From Erythrobacter sp. EC-HK427 (GTDB lineage: Bacteria; Pseudomonadota; Alphaproteobacteria; Sphingomonadales; Sphingomonadaceae), in the NCBI RefSeq assembly GCF_902498745.1, contig NZ_LR701479.1:500292-564291 (forward strand): 64,000 bases of DNA. The letters are read 5' to 3'. The notes under the pieces are model-generated. The model had not been told where the DNA came from. It did not search any database and saw only the letters and a list, made by a program, of their open reading frames with translations. The position numbers were made by a program, and so were the translations under genes. Positions within the stretch are counted from its first letter, which is position 1. Each line of letters opens with the position of its first letter. Shown piece after piece: positions 8,666 through 17,482 of the stretch.

Positions 8666-10611
8666 GCGCCTTGCGGCGCTTCACCCTCGCCGCCGAAACG
8701 CTTGCCTGCCTTCGGGATCGACGAGCCATGGGCCGGCGGGACAATAACCGGGCCCGATGGGGCATCGGGGCGGTCGATCTTGCCGTTCTGCATCAACTGG
8801 TTGATCTCGTCGCCCGATAGCGTCTCGTATTCGAGCAGCGCCTGGGCGAGCAGGTGGAGCTTGTCTTCCTGACTCGTCAGCACCTCGGTGGCGCGCTTCA
8901 GCCCGCCTTCGACCAGTTCCTTGATCTCGGCATCGATCAGCTTGTTGGTTTCCGCGCCCGCCATGGTGCGGGTGGACTGGCCCATGCCGAGATAGCCTTC
9001 CTGGCTCTGTTCATACATCAGCGGACCGAGCTTGTCGGACATGCCCCATTTGGTGACCATGTTCTTGGCCAGATCGGTCGCATACTGGATGTCCCCGCTC
9101 GCGCCGGACGATACCTTGTCGTGCCCGAAGATGATCTCTTCCGCCACACGGCCTCCCATGGCGACCGCAAGGTTCGCGTGCATCTTGTCGCGGTGGTAGG
9201 AGTAATTGTCGCGTTCGGGCAGGCGCATCACCATGCCCAGCGCACGGCCGCGCGGGATGATCGTCGCCTTGTGGATCGGGTCGGACGCGGGCTCGTTGAT
9301 GCTCACCAGCGCATGGCCCGCCTCGTGATAGGCGGTCATCTTCTTCTCGTCCTCGGTCATCACCATGGACTTGCGCTCGGTGCCCATCATCACCTTGTCC
9401 TTGGCGTCCTCGAACTCCTGCATGGCGACAAGCCGCTTGTTGCGGCGAGCGGCCAGCAGCGCCGCCTCGTTGACGAGGTTGGCAAGGTCTGCGCCGGAGA
9501 AGCCGGGCGTGCCGCGGGCAATCGTGCGCGGGTTCACGTCGGGGGCCAACGGCACCTTCTTCATGTGCACGGCAAGGATCTTCTCGCGCCCGTCAATATC
9601 GGGGATCGGCACCACGACCTGACGGTCAAACCGGCCGGGGCGCAACAGCGCGGGGTCGAGCACGTCGGGGCGGTTGGTGGCGGCGATGATGATGATGCCT
9701 TCGTTGGCCTCAAAACCGTCCATCTCCACCAGCAGCTGGTTCAGCGTCTGCTCGCGCTCGTCATTCGAGTTGCCGATGCCGTTGCCGCGATGGCGGCCCA
9801 CGGCGTCGATTTCGTCGATAAAGACGATGCAGGGCGCATTTTTCTTCGCCTGCTCGAACATATCGCGCACGCGGCTCGCGCCGACGCCGACGAACATTTC
9901 GACAAAGTCGGAGCCCGAAATGGTGAAGAACGGCACGCGCGCTTCACCCGCAATCGCGCGGGCCAGCAGCGTCTTGCCGGTACCGGGCGAACCGACCAGC
10001 AACGCGCCCTTGGGGATTTGTCCGCCCAGCTTGGAGAAGCGGCTTGGGTCTTTCAGGAACTCGACGATTTCCTGCAATTCCTCGCGCGCTTCGTCGATCC
10101 CGGCGACATCGTCAAACGTCACGCGGCCCTGCTTTTCGGTCAGCAGCTTGGCCTTGGACTTGCCAAAGCCCATCGCGCCGCCCGCGCCGCCGCCCTTCTG
10201 CACCTGCCGCAAGGCGAAGAACGCGATGCCGAGGATGAGGAGGAAAGGCAGCGTCTGGACGAGGATGTAAAGCAGCATATTGCCGCTTTCGGCCTGCGCG
10301 CCGGTGATTTGCACATCGGCGTCTTGCAATTCGTCAATCAGGCCGCTGTCGCCTTCGACCCGCACGGTGGAAAAGCGCTGTTCGTTGCCCAGCGTGCCGG
10401 TGATGACTTCCGGGCCGATCTCGACCGATTCGACCGTGCCTTCAGCCACGCGGTCCTTGAAGTCCGAATACGAGATCGCGGTGCCCGGCGCTTCGCTGGC
10501 GCCGCCAAACATCGATACCGCCAGCAGCAAGGCCAGAAAGATACCGCCCCATACGAAGAGGCTCTTCATCCAGGGGTTGGGCTGGTTCTCGGGTTCGCGA
10601 TTCTCATCCAT
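8662..10611 (-). CDS. ftsH: ATP-dependent zinc metalloprotease FtsH
   Basis: 649 residues. Two N-terminal membrane helices flank a periplasmic domain of about 90 residues. The AAA domain has Walker A GSPGTGKT (the usual form is GPPGTGKT), Walker [10 protein letters not shown] and the second region of homology [20 protein letters not shown]. The M41 protease domain has the zinc motif HEAGH. FtsH degrades misfolded membrane proteins and short-lived regulators at the inner membrane. A 90-residue membrane protein is coupled downstream. Confidence 0.97.
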   Translation of the reverse strand: MDENREPENQPNPWMKSLFVWGGIFLALLLAVSMFGGASEAPGTAISYSDFKDRVAEGTVESVEIGPEVITGTLGNEQRFSTVRVEGDSGLIDELQDADVQITGAQAESGNMLLYILVQTLPFLLILGIAFFALRQVQKGGGAGGAMGFGKSKAKLLTEKQGRVTFDDVAGIDEAREELQEIVEFLKDPSRFSKLGGQIPKGALLVGSPGTGKTLLARAIAGEARVPFFTISGSDFVEMFVGVGASRVRDMFEQAKKNAPCIVFIDEIDAVGRHRGNGIGNSNDEREQTLNQLLVEMDGFEANEGIIIIAATNRPDVLDPALLRPGRFDRQVVVPIPDIDGREKILAVHMKKVPLAPDVNPRTIARGTPGFSGADLANLVNEAALLAARRNKRLVAMQEFEDAKDKVMMGTERKSMVMTEDEKKMTAYHEAGHALVSINEPASDPIHKATIIPRGRALGMVMRLPERDNYSYHRDKMHANLAVAMGGRVAEEIIFGHDKVSSGASGDIQYATDLAKNMVTKWGMSDKLGPLMYEQSQEGYLGMGQSTRTMAGAETNKLIDAEIKELVEGGLKRATEVLTSQEDKLHLLAQALLEYETLSGDEINQLMQNGKIDRPDAPSGPVIVPPAHGSSIPKAGKRFGGEGEAPQGA

Positions 10612-10719
10612 GCTCGAAGCATCCTTTCACTGCGACCAATGTAGGCGCGCGCGGGTGAATGGCAAGCTAACGCGGATACGGCTTTTGGAGGGGGATTTCC
10701 GATCAGCGTGAACGGGGAA

Positions 10720-10737
10720 CCTGTTACACCTGTTACA
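10720..10737. repeat. Tandem 9-base direct repeat CCTGTTACA x2
   Basis: CCTGTTACA occurs twice head to tail (10720-10728 and 10729-10737) and is followed by GGG. It lies about 110 bases upstream of the ftsH start, on the ftsH promoter side. It could be a regulator half-site pair or simple slippage. No other copy was noticed in the window. Confidence 0.6.
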
Positions 10738-10930
10738 GGGTTCAGGGCAGAAAACCCCGCGCCGCCCGGATCGCACCCTTCCCGCTGTAATTCATCACTT
10801 TTGTGCGGTCTGCAGAGCATGGAGAGCCCATGCCGCGGCGAAGAGCTTGTAGGAAAGCGCGAAGCATCATCCGTCACCCCAACAAACCGCCATCCAACGT
10901 CAAGCACGGCAATCACTTTGGAAAGCGTGC

Positions 10931-10959
10931 TTGACATTTTTCGAATCGATGTCTAGTTA
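10931..10959 (+). promoter_or_regulatory. Possible sigma70-type promoter of the membrane-protein/XRE operon
   Basis: A perfect -35 box, TTGACA, preceded by GC (the alphaproteobacterial CTTGAC form), lies 57 bases before the first ATG. The region 17-18 bases downstream (TAGTTA/AGTTAC) is a poor -10, so the call rests mainly on the -35 box and position. Confidence 0.35.
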
Positions 10960-10987
10960 CCTTTACATACCTTCAAGGGAGCTTGAC

Positions 10988-11182
10988 ATGAAACCTGTAA
11001 CAAACGCGCTCATCTGGGCGAGCGCGATTATCCTTTTCGCCCTGCTGGCCGTCGCCGGCCCGATCGACAGCGAAACCGCCCGGTTCATGCTCATCATGCT
11101 GCCCGTTCTCGCCTGGACAACGCTCGGCAATGTGCGGCCCTGCAAGCCGTGCGGCCGCACGCCCGAGGGAGACAGCGCATGA
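10988..11182 (+). CDS. Small membrane protein, first gene of XRE operon
   Basis: 64 residues with two hydrophobic helices (about 5-24 and 32-47) and a short tail containing CKPC. The ribosome site AAGGGAG lies 8 bases before the ATG. It overlaps the next gene by four bases (ATGA). Not a recognised family. It is probably an inner-membrane partner of the two larger membrane proteins downstream. Confidence 0.65.
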   Translation: MKPVTNALIWASAIILFALLAVAGPIDSETARFMLIMLPVLAWTTLGNVRPCKPCGRTPEGDSA

Positions 11183-11604
11183 CCGCCATCGCCCGCACCA
11201 AGCCGGAAAAGCGGCGCTATCTCGTGCGTATGGCGATGGCGATGGCGCTGTATCTCACCTCGCTTTTCGCTGCCGAAGTGCTGATAGAGGAACGCGGCCT
11301 TTCGGGCTGGCCGGCCTATATGCTCGCCGCCCTGCCGGGGCTTGCCTTTGCCGCGGTCTTCTGGATTTTCGTCCGCCTGATCGTGGAGGAACGCGACGAG
11401 TTTTTCCGGATGCTCTATGTCCGCCAGATGATGGTAGCGACCGGACTGACGCTGACCGCGGCAGCGGTGTGGGGCTTCATGGAAACCTATTTACCCGTCC
11501 CGCATCTGGCAGCCTTCTGGTGGCCGACCATCTGGTGTTTCGGCACCGGCGTGGGGGCCGTCTACAACAAGATAACGATGGGTTCTTACGGGGAGTGCCG
11601 GTGA
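11179..11604 (+). CDS. Membrane protein of XRE-linked operon, hypothetical
   Basis: 141 residues with four predicted helices and a cytoplasmic segment IVEERDEFFRMLYVRQMM between helices 2 and 3. The pattern EERDEF resembles EESDEYQRY in the next gene, so the two are probably distant paralogues with the same topology. Start ATGA overlaps the previous stop, and its own stop TGA shares a base with the next ATG. No named function. Confidence 0.7.
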   Translation: MTAIARTKPEKRRYLVRMAMAMALYLTSLFAAEVLIEERGLSGWPAYMLAALPGLAFAAVFWIFVRLIVEERDEFFRMLYVRQMMVATGLTLTAAAVWGFMETYLPVPHLAAFWWPTIWCFGTGVGAVYNKITMGSYGECR

Positions 11605-12197
11605 TGACCGAGAGTGTTCGTACCAAACCGAAGCCCGGCCTGTGGGCGGGTCTGTTCACCGCGAATATGGGGGTTATCGCCGCACTGTTCGCCACTGGCG
11701 CGGTCGAACCGCCTGTTCCTTACATTCTGTTCGCGCTCAATTTCGCGCTGCTGCTCCCGCTGATCAAGGCGAGCAGGCAAGTGTATGAGGACAGGGGCGC
11801 AGTGACCCGGGCGATGCGTGACTATAACCGCCGCTTCCTCACCGCGAGCGCGGTCTATTCGGTGGGAATGATCGGGGCTGCGAGCATTGCCAACCGGATT
11901 GCCGAAGCGTCCCCGCTGCTGTGGGCGCTGGCCATCGCGCCGATGCTGCCCGCCTTCGCCATGATCTGGGCCATGATGCGCTATCTGCGGGAGGAAAGCG
12001 ACGAGTACCAACGTTACAAGGCGGTGCGCGCCTCGATGGTGGGGCTGGGTTTTGTGCTGGTGCTGGGTACGGGCTGGGGATTTCTCGAAACCTTCGGGCT
12101 GGTGCCGCATATCTGGGCCTGGTGGGTCTTCCCCGCATGGGCGATTGGCCTGGCGCTCGGAATGGCCTTACCCGAAAGCGGCGGAGAAGCCGCGTGA
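11604..12197 (+). CDS. Membrane protein of XRE-linked operon, hypothetical
   Basis: 197 residues with about six helices. A cytoplasmic segment YLREESDEYQRYKAVRASM parallels the preceding gene. Its ATG overlaps the upstream stop by one base, and its end overlaps the downstream GTG start. Proteins of this layout next to a short XRE regulator are common in Sphingomonadales and Caulobacterales and are uncharacterised. Confidence 0.7.
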   Translation: MTESVRTKPKPGLWAGLFTANMGVIAALFATGAVEPPVPYILFALNFALLLPLIKASRQVYEDRGAVTRAMRDYNRRFLTASAVYSVGMIGAASIANRIAEASPLLWALAIAPMLPAFAMIWAMMRYLREESDEYQRYKAVRASMVGLGFVLVLGTGWGFLETFGLVPHIWAWWVFPAWAIGLALGMALPESGGEAA

Positions 12198-12406
12198 ACA
12201 ACCGCCTGCGCGTGCTGCGCGCCGAACGCAGATGGAGCCAGCAGGATCTGGCCGACCGGCTCGATGTCTCGCGCCAAAGCGTGAATGCGATCGAGACCGG
12301 AAAGTATGATCCGTCGCTCCCGCTGGCCTTCAAGATCGCCGATGTTTTCGAACTGGCAATCGAGGAGATTTTCCTCCGCGACGTGGCCGAAGCGGCTGCG
12401 GAATAG
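12194..12406 (+). CDS. Short XRE-family transcriptional regulator
   Basis: 70 residues, almost only a helix-turn-helix: RAERRWSQQDLADRLDVSRQ, then VNAIETGKYDPSLPLAFKIA and a short helical tail. It starts with GTG overlapping the preceding stop (GTGA), so it depends on translation of the membrane genes. This compact type (YozG-like) usually represses its own operon, which here would be 10988-12406. It abuts the convergent gene with no spacer. Confidence 0.85.
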   Translation: MNNRLRVLRAERRWSQQDLADRLDVSRQSVNAIETGKYDPSLPLAFKIADVFELAIEEIFLRDVAEAAAE

Positions 12407-13393
12407 CTAGAACAGCGTTTGGCGGGCGGGGATCGTAAGTCCCGCCTGCCGCGCAATCATCTCCAGCCATTGCTGCACCTGCCCGATTTCCTGCTCCAGC
12501 GCGGGGGGCATTGCGGTCGCCTCTTCGGCGAACGCCCCGCCCAGCTTGGCGTGGCGCGCGAAGATCGGGCCGTCGACCACCGCTGCGATTGCAGCCGGAT
12601 CAATATCCAGCCCCGCCAATTCCAGCACCGCTTCCAGCGTTTCCGCCTTGGCGCGTGCAAAGCGGTCTCCATCGAGCACGCGCAGCCGCTGCCCGTCCGG
12701 CCCTGCCGCCAGCAGGGTGAACATCCGCTGCGACAGGAACCAAGCAAGCCCCGCCGCTTGCAGATCGGTCATGCAGAACTGCTCGCGCCCGTCCATGCCG
12801 AGGTCCATTCCGGCATAGCCCATCACTTCGAGATAAAGCTGCCGCCCCCAGCGCCGCCCCATCAGCGCGCGCTTGTCCACCGCCTTGAGGAAGCTGGCGA
12901 GCGGGTTGGTCATCAGCACTGCGGTGGCATCGGGCCGCGCGGCGAGCAGTGCAGGGATCAGCATATTGGCGTGGTTGGTCGGCTTGACGAACACCGCCTT
13001 GCTATCGGGCCAAACGCGCGACAGCAGATCGCACACCGGCTTCACCAGATCGCGCCCCGCTTCGCCCGCGCCCGCCAATTGCGCAAGGATACCCGGCTCG
13101 GCCATGCCCACGCTCACGCCCGGAATATTGAGCGCCCGCGCCAGCAGGGTTGAGCGGCAAAAGGCGGTGTGGAAGACGAAATGCAGCGGGCCTGCCTGCA
13201 CTGGCATGGCCTTGACATCGGCTAGCGCAATCCACGCCCTGTCCTCGGCCCGTTCCGGGTCGATATCAGCGAGGAACCCGCTTTGCGTAAAGACCTCTTG
13301 CGAAATGCGCACGAACAGCATCCGCCCGCCCGCGAGATCGAGCGTGTGCGGCAGCCATTGCGGATCGGCGGCGATGGTGGCGGGATCACTCAT
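12407..13393 (-). CDS. Sulfotransferase-like P-loop protein
   Basis: 328 residues. FHTAFCRSTLLARAL near residues 92-106 resembles the PAPS-binding loop of sulfotransferases (usually SGFPRSGTTLL), and VFVKPTNHANMLIPALL with ATAVLMTNPLASFLKAV resembles the second phosphate-binding region. I infer a sulfotransferase fold, with the substrate unknown and catalysis unproven. The stop codon directly abuts the XRE gene stop. The start at 13393 (MSDPATI) avoids a basic extension without family similarity. Confidence 0.55.
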   Translation of the reverse strand: MSDPATIAADPQWLPHTLDLAGGRMLFVRISQEVFTQSGFLADIDPERAEDRAWIALADVKAMPVQAGPLHFVFHTAFCRSTLLARALNIPGVSVGMAEPGILAQLAGAGEAGRDLVKPVCDLLSRVWPDSKAVFVKPTNHANMLIPALLAARPDATAVLMTNPLASFLKAVDKRALMGRRWGRQLYLEVMGYAGMDLGMDGREQFCMTDLQAAGLAWFLSQRMFTLLAAGPDGQRLRVLDGDRFARAKAETLEAVLELAGLDIDPAAIAAVVDGPIFARHAKLGGAFAEEATAMPPALEQEIGQVQQWLEMIARQAGLTIPARQTLF

Positions 13394-13543
13394 GCGCCCC
13401 CGCTTACCCCGCTTCGGGCGCGAACTCAAAAGGCCATCGTGCCGCAATCGGGGTGGAAATGGCGGCCGCGTTATGCGAACCGCAATATTTCATGGTTAAG
13501 CGATCCCGCCATGGACGCTTCGCACTCATTCCAAAGGTCACAC

Positions 13544-14344
13544 ATGCATCTCCCCACCCGCACGGTCGAAAAGGTCTGGGGGATGGATGTGCTTCCCGCA
13601 CCCTTCGTCGCGCCGGAAGGCAAGCGCATTGGCGAGATCTGGTTCGAGCCGCCGGAAGAGCTCTCCGAACTGCTCGTGAAGTATCTTTTCACCAGCGAGA
13701 AGCTGTCGGTGCAATGCCACCCCGATGACGATCAGGCCGAAGCTGCGGGGCTGGGCCGCAACGGCAAAGAAGAATGCTGGCTGGTGATCGCCGCGCAGCC
13801 GGGCGCGACGCTCGGCATCGGCTTCAAGCGCGAATTGTCAGCCGACGAAATGCGCGCCGCCGCCTTGGACGGCTCGATCGAAGAGCTGCTGGTGTGGCAC
13901 CAGGTGGAGGCAGGCGATTTCTTCACCATTCCGGCAAACACCGTGCACGCGATTGGCCCCGGCTGCTCGATCATCGAGATCCAGCAGAATTCGGACATCA
14001 CCTATCGCCTGTATGATTACGGCCGCCCGCGCGAGCTGCATCTGGAAGCGGGCATGGCGGTGGCCGATGGCGCACCCTATCCCGCGCATTTGCACCAGCG
14101 CATTCCGGCAAGCGGCTCGGCCACACTGGTGGACGGTCCGCATTTCACGCTCGACCTGATAGACGGCGTAGCGGAAGACGCGCAGCTCTACGCCTATGCG
14201 GAAAAGCTGCTGGTCGTGCCGCTATCGGGCGATGTGCTGGTGTCGGGCGAAGTCGTGTCGCCGGGCGAATGCGCCTACGCCCCGGGGATCGCCGACGTAA
14301 CCTTCGCGCCCGAGGGCAAGGCGCTGGTTGCAGCGCCGCGTTAG
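13544..14344 (+). CDS. manA: Mannose-6-phosphate isomerase, class I (short form)
   Basis: 266 residues. Zinc-site motifs are present: QCHPDD, GKEECW and the TVHAIGPGCSIIEIQQNSDITYRLYDYGR block that defines type I phosphomannose isomerases. It interconverts mannose-6-phosphate and fructose-6-phosphate for GDP-mannose and polysaccharide synthesis. Shorter than the enterobacterial enzyme, but normal for alphaproteobacteria. An in-frame ATG at 13511 is an alternative start. Confidence 0.88.
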   Translation: MHLPTRTVEKVWGMDVLPAPFVAPEGKRIGEIWFEPPEELSELLVKYLFTSEKLSVQCHPDDDQAEAAGLGRNGKEECWLVIAAQPGATLGIGFKRELSADEMRAAALDGSIEELLVWHQVEAGDFFTIPANTVHAIGPGCSIIEIQQNSDITYRLYDYGRPRELHLEAGMAVADGAPYPAHLHQRIPASGSATLVDGPHFTLDLIDGVAEDAQLYAYAEKLLVVPLSGDVLVSGEVVSPGECAYAPGIADVTFAPEGKALVAAPR

Positions 14345-14580
14345 GCGATCAAACCTACAATACCTAACAAGATGAGCACTAACCCCAAATGGCCGGAGAC
14401 TTGCGCGAAAGCTTGTCCTAGAACCCTGCGCAACCAGTTTCTGGGTGCGGGTGGAGCGACACCGCGAATATCGGCGTTGGCTTGAGCCTCTTTGAGAGCG
14501 TCATCGCTTCGGTCTTCGCGGATACTGCCCCACATAAGAGCGGCTCCCAAAAGCAGCGGTATGAGCGCATACCAGTTCAT
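14341..14580 (-). CDS. Small two-helix membrane protein, hypothetical
   Basis: 79 residues with one hydrophobic helix at each end (NWYALIPLLLGAALMWGSI and LGLVLILLGIVGLIA) and a charged middle (REDRSDDALKEAQANAD). The ATG overlaps the stop of the dehydrogenase gene by one base, so it is coupled to it. Its end overlaps the convergent isomerase by four bases. Family unknown. Confidence 0.6.
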   Translation of the reverse strand: MNWYALIPLLLGAALMWGSIREDRSDDALKEAQANADIRGVAPPAPRNWLRRVLGQAFAQVSGHLGLVLILLGIVGLIA

Positions 14581-15452
14581 CAGTCGTATTCGGTGATGAT
14601 CGCCGAGAAGTCCCGCCCGCCATTTCCGGCCGCGTCGAACGTTTCGTAGAGTGCCTTCGCCGTCGCGCCGATGCGCGGTTCCATCCCGGCGGTCTCCGCC
14701 GCTTCCATCGCCAGCTTCAAATCCTTGAGCATCAGCGCGGTGGCAAAGCCGCCTTGGTAGCCATTATCCGCGGGCGTGGTCGGCCCGACGCCGGGGACGG
14801 GGCAATAGCTTGTCATCGACCAGCACTGGCCGCTGCTGACGCTGGAAATGTCGTAGAAGGTCTGCGGATCGAGCCCCAGCTTCTGCGCCATGGCGAAGGC
14901 TTCGGCGGTGCCGATCATATGGATGGCGAGCAGCATATTGTTGCAGATCTTCGCCGCCTGCCCGTTGCCCGCATCACCTGCATGGATCACCGCCTTGCCC
15001 ATGTGCTTGAGCACTTCCTCGGCGCGGGTGAAGCCTTCTTGCGTCCCGCCGACCATAAAGGTCAGCGTCCCCGCATCCGCCGCCGCAATCCCGCCCGACA
15101 CCGGCGCATCGACCATCGGATAGCCCGCCTCCGCCGCCGCTGCGGAGACGTCGCGCGCGGTCGCCACGTCGATGGTCGAGCAGTCGATCAGCACCGCGCC
15201 TGCCGGTGCTTGGCCGATCACATCATTGGTGTAGACCGCTTTCACGATGCCGCCATTGGGCAGCATGGAGACCACCGCATCAACGCCCGCGCAAGCCTCG
15301 CTGGCCGAGGTAAAAGGGGCACACCCCTTGGCCTCTGCCGCCGTAAGCGCCGCTTCGCTCAGATCGAAGGCGCGCACATCATGGCCCGCTTTGGCCAGGT
15401 TTGCCGCCATCCCGCCGCCCATATTGCCGAGGCCGATAAATGCGATTTTCAT
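14580..15452 (-). CDS. mmsB: 3-hydroxyisobutyrate dehydrogenase
   Basis: 290 residues. N-terminal NAD-binding GLGNMGGGMAANLAKAGH, the beta-hydroxyacid dehydrogenase substrate motif DAPVSGGIAAADAGTL, and the catalytic Lys in GNGQAAKICNN. It oxidises 3-hydroxyisobutyrate to methylmalonate semialdehyde in valine breakdown. Close paralogues act on tartronate semialdehyde or other beta-hydroxyacids, so substrate is likely but not proven. No other valine genes lie nearby. Confidence 0.85.
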   Translation of the reverse strand: MKIAFIGLGNMGGGMAANLAKAGHDVRAFDLSEAALTAAEAKGCAPFTSASEACAGVDAVVSMLPNGGIVKAVYTNDVIGQAPAGAVLIDCSTIDVATARDVSAAAAEAGYPMVDAPVSGGIAAADAGTLTFMVGGTQEGFTRAEEVLKHMGKAVIHAGDAGNGQAAKICNNMLLAIHMIGTAEAFAMAQKLGLDPQTFYDISSVSSGQCWSMTSYCPVPGVGPTTPADNGYQGGFATALMLKDLKLAMEAAETAGMEPRIGATAKALYETFDAAGNGGRDFSAIITEYD

Positions 15453-15495
15453 GAGTCTCTCTCCTTGGGATGGGCACCTGTCATTTCATCGCCAG

Positions 15496-16476
15496 CTACG
15501 CAAGGGCCAGCACGCCCGTCAGCACATGGCGCACCAGATCGACCTGTCCGCGCGCGCCGGTTTTGGCGTAGATCTTCTTCGAGTAATTACGCGCCGTCTC
15601 GATGGTCAGGCCATGCTCCGCCGCTGCCTCGGCAATCGACAGGCCCTGCGCCATCGACCACGCCATGCGCGCCTCGCTCGGCGTCAGATCGAACAGGTCG
15701 ACCAATTGCTCGGCGCGGGTTTCGGAAGAAGAGCGGTCGCCGCGCAGATAAACCACCGCCACGGCATCCTTGCCCCCCGCCAGCGCCTCCAGCCGCAAGG
15801 GCGCAACCAGAATGTCGATCCACGGATCATGGCTCAAATTGATCGCGCGCGGGCGGGCCTTGGGCTTGGCGGCGAAATCCTTGACCAGCGCGGTCAGCTG
15901 CCGGTCTATCGCAGGATCGGCGGGCACCAGCCGGTTATACGCGCCGCGTGCCAGCAGGCCGGATTCGCGCAGCATCCGTTCCGCCTGCGCGTCGGCATCG
16001 ACGATCCGCCCCTTGGCATCGAGCCCGATCCAGCCGAAATCGAGCCGCGCAAAGGCCTCCGCGCTCATCTCCGAACGCGCCCGCTCGCGCTCCAGCCCGG
16101 CGAGGACTTTGAGCGCCACGGTGAAGTGCGGGGCGAGCGCGGTGAGCAGGCCGGATATGCCGCCTTCCCCGCTGTCCACCAGCAGCACGGCGGAGAGCCC
16201 GCCTTCACCCGGCAAACGGATCGCGTGGCAAGCGCCGCCCAGCTCTTCAGGCGCATAGGCGCGGCCAAAGCGCAGCTCGCCAAGCGCAGCGGGCAGCGCG
16301 AGATCGCCGGTGCAAAGCCGCACCGTCTCCTTCCCCGATTGCAGCAGGATCGCCGCCCCCCGCGCCTCCGCCACCCGCATCAGCCGCGCGAGGAAGGTGT
16401 GCCACATCGGCTGTTCAAACACGCCGTCATGCAAGGGCACCAGCAGTTCGGTCTCGCCAAGATTGGGAACACGCAT
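15496..16476 (-). CDS. LuxR-type helix-turn-helix transcriptional regulator
   Basis: 326 residues. The C-terminal 65 residues are a LuxR/GerE DNA-binding domain (DLTPSEARMAWSMAQGLSIA, then TARNYSKKIYAKTG). The N-terminal part is a sensor-like region of about 250 residues with a PAS-like stretch (FGWIGLDAKGRIVDADAQAE). No receiver Asp or autoinducer-binding domain is visible. The target is unknown. It lies between mmsB (same strand) and cysD (divergent). The ATG at 16476 is preferred over one 24 bases upstream, which is inside the hairpin-linked spacer. Confidence 0.8.
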   Translation of the reverse strand: MRVPNLGETELLVPLHDGVFEQPMWHTFLARLMRVAEARGAAILLQSGKETVRLCTGDLALPAALGELRFGRAYAPEELGGACHAIRLPGEGGLSAVLLVDSGEGGISGLLTALAPHFTVALKVLAGLERERARSEMSAEAFARLDFGWIGLDAKGRIVDADAQAERMLRESGLLARGAYNRLVPADPAIDRQLTALVKDFAAKPKARPRAINLSHDPWIDILVAPLRLEALAGGKDAVAVVYLRGDRSSSETRAEQLVDLFDLTPSEARMAWSMAQGLSIAEAAAEHGLTIETARNYSKKIYAKTGARGQVDLVRHVLTGVLALA

Positions 16477-16492
16477 GGCCAATCGTCTAACC

Positions 16493-16508
16493 CCTCCCAA
16501 ATGGGAGG
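16493..16508. repeat. Short extragenic palindrome between luxR-type gene and cysD
   Basis: CCTCCC (16493-16498), AAAT loop, GGGAGG (16503-16508): a perfect six-base stem flanked by C- and T-rich bases. No poly-T tract follows. It resembles the short GC palindromes scattered between genes in many Sphingomonadales genomes. Confidence 0.5.
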
Positions 16509-16567
16509 TCTAGCGCAATCACCGCATGGCTATGCCGCAGCGCAGCACATTCATCAGGACACGGCCC

Positions 16568-17482
16568 ATGACCGCACCTTTGACCCATCTCCAGCGCCTT
16601 GAAGCCGAGGCGATCCACATCATCCGCGAAGTCGCCGCAGAGGCGGAAAAGCCGGTGATGATGTATTCGATTGGCAAGGATTCAGCCGTGATGCTGCATC
16701 TCGCCAAAAAGGCCTTCTACCCCTCGCCCCCGCCCTTCCCGCTGCTGCACGTCGATACGACGTGGAAGTTCCGCGATATGTACGCGCTGCGCGAACGCTC
16801 TGCTGAAGAGGCGGGCATGGAACTGCTCGTCCACCAGAACCCCGAAGCGCAGGAACGCGGCATCAACCCGTTCGATCACGGCCCGCTGCACACCGATATG
16901 TGGAAGACCGAAGGGCTGAAGCAGGCGCTCACCATGTACGGCTTTGACGCGGCCTTTGGCGGCGCGCGGCGTGACGAAGAGAAGAGCCGCGCGAAGGAGC
17001 GTGTCTTCTCCTTCCGCACCACTTCGCACGGGTGGGATCCGAAGAACCAGCGGCCCGAACTCTGGAACCTCTACAACGCCAAGAAGAACAAGGGCGAAAG
17101 CATCCGCGTGTTCCCGATCTCCAACTGGACCGAGCTGGATGTGTGGCAATATATCCAGCTGGAAAATATCGAGATCGTCCCGCTCTATTTCGCCGCCGAG
17201 CGTCCCACTTTCGAATATGAAGGCGGGCTGTTTATGGCCGACGATATCGAACGGCTGGAACGGGTGATGGGCGCCCGACCTGCAATCACGATGAAATCGG
17301 TGCGCTTCCGCACGCTAGGCTGCTTCCCGCTGACGGGCGCAGTGGAAAGCGAGGCCGCAACGCTTTCCGAAGTCATCCAGGAGACGCTGCTCACCACCAC
17401 CAGCGAACGGCAGGGCCGCGTGATCGACAAGGATGCAGGCGGTGCCGGGATGGAGAAGAAGAAGCAGGAGGGCTATTTCTGA
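16568..17482 (+). CDS. cysD: Sulfate adenylyltransferase subunit 2
   Basis: 304 residues. The PP-loop ATP pyrophosphatase motif [40 protein letters not shown] and [15 protein letters not shown] are typical of CysD. It makes APS from ATP and sulfate together with the CysN part of the next gene, driven by GTP hydrolysis. The start at 16568 (MTAPLTH) is chosen because the upstream 14 residues are not conserved in the family. The stop overlaps the next ATG by one base. Confidence 0.96.
   Translation: MTAPLTHLQRLEAEAIHIIREVAAEAEKPVMMYSIGKDSAVMLHLAKKAFYPSPPPFPLLHVDTTWKFRDMYALRERSAEEAGMELLVHQNPEAQERGINPFDHGPLHTDMWKTEGLKQALTMYGFDAAFGGARRDEEKSRAKERVFSFRTTSHGWDPKNQRPELWNLYNAKKNKGESIRVFPISNWTELDVWQYIQLENIEIVPLYFAAERPTFEYEGGLFMADDIERLERVMGARPAITMKSVRFRTLGCFPLTGAVESEAATLSEVIQETLLTTTSERQGRVIDKDAGGAGMEKKKQEGYF

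Larger units (their letters stand above)
10612..10987 (+). other. Intergenic region between divergent ftsH and the membrane-protein/XRE operon
   Basis: 376 bases without a convincing gene. It should hold the ftsH promoter on the minus strand. It also contains a tandem 9-base repeat at 10720-10737 and a possible promoter for the rightward operon at 10931. Short open frames on both strands (for example 10708-10956 plus) are rich in Ser, Pro and Thr and show no family features. Confidence 0.6.

Noticed and set aside
8854-10644. Long open frame on the plus strand opposite ftsH
   Set aside because: It is the antisense shadow of a strongly conserved gene in GC-rich DNA. Its translation is rich in His, Gln, Arg and Ala, with no family motif.
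10708-10956. 82-codon frame between ftsH and the membrane-protein operon
   Set aside because: Composition is Ser/Pro/Thr-rich without periodic third-position GC, there is no ribosome site, and it runs over the probable promoter.
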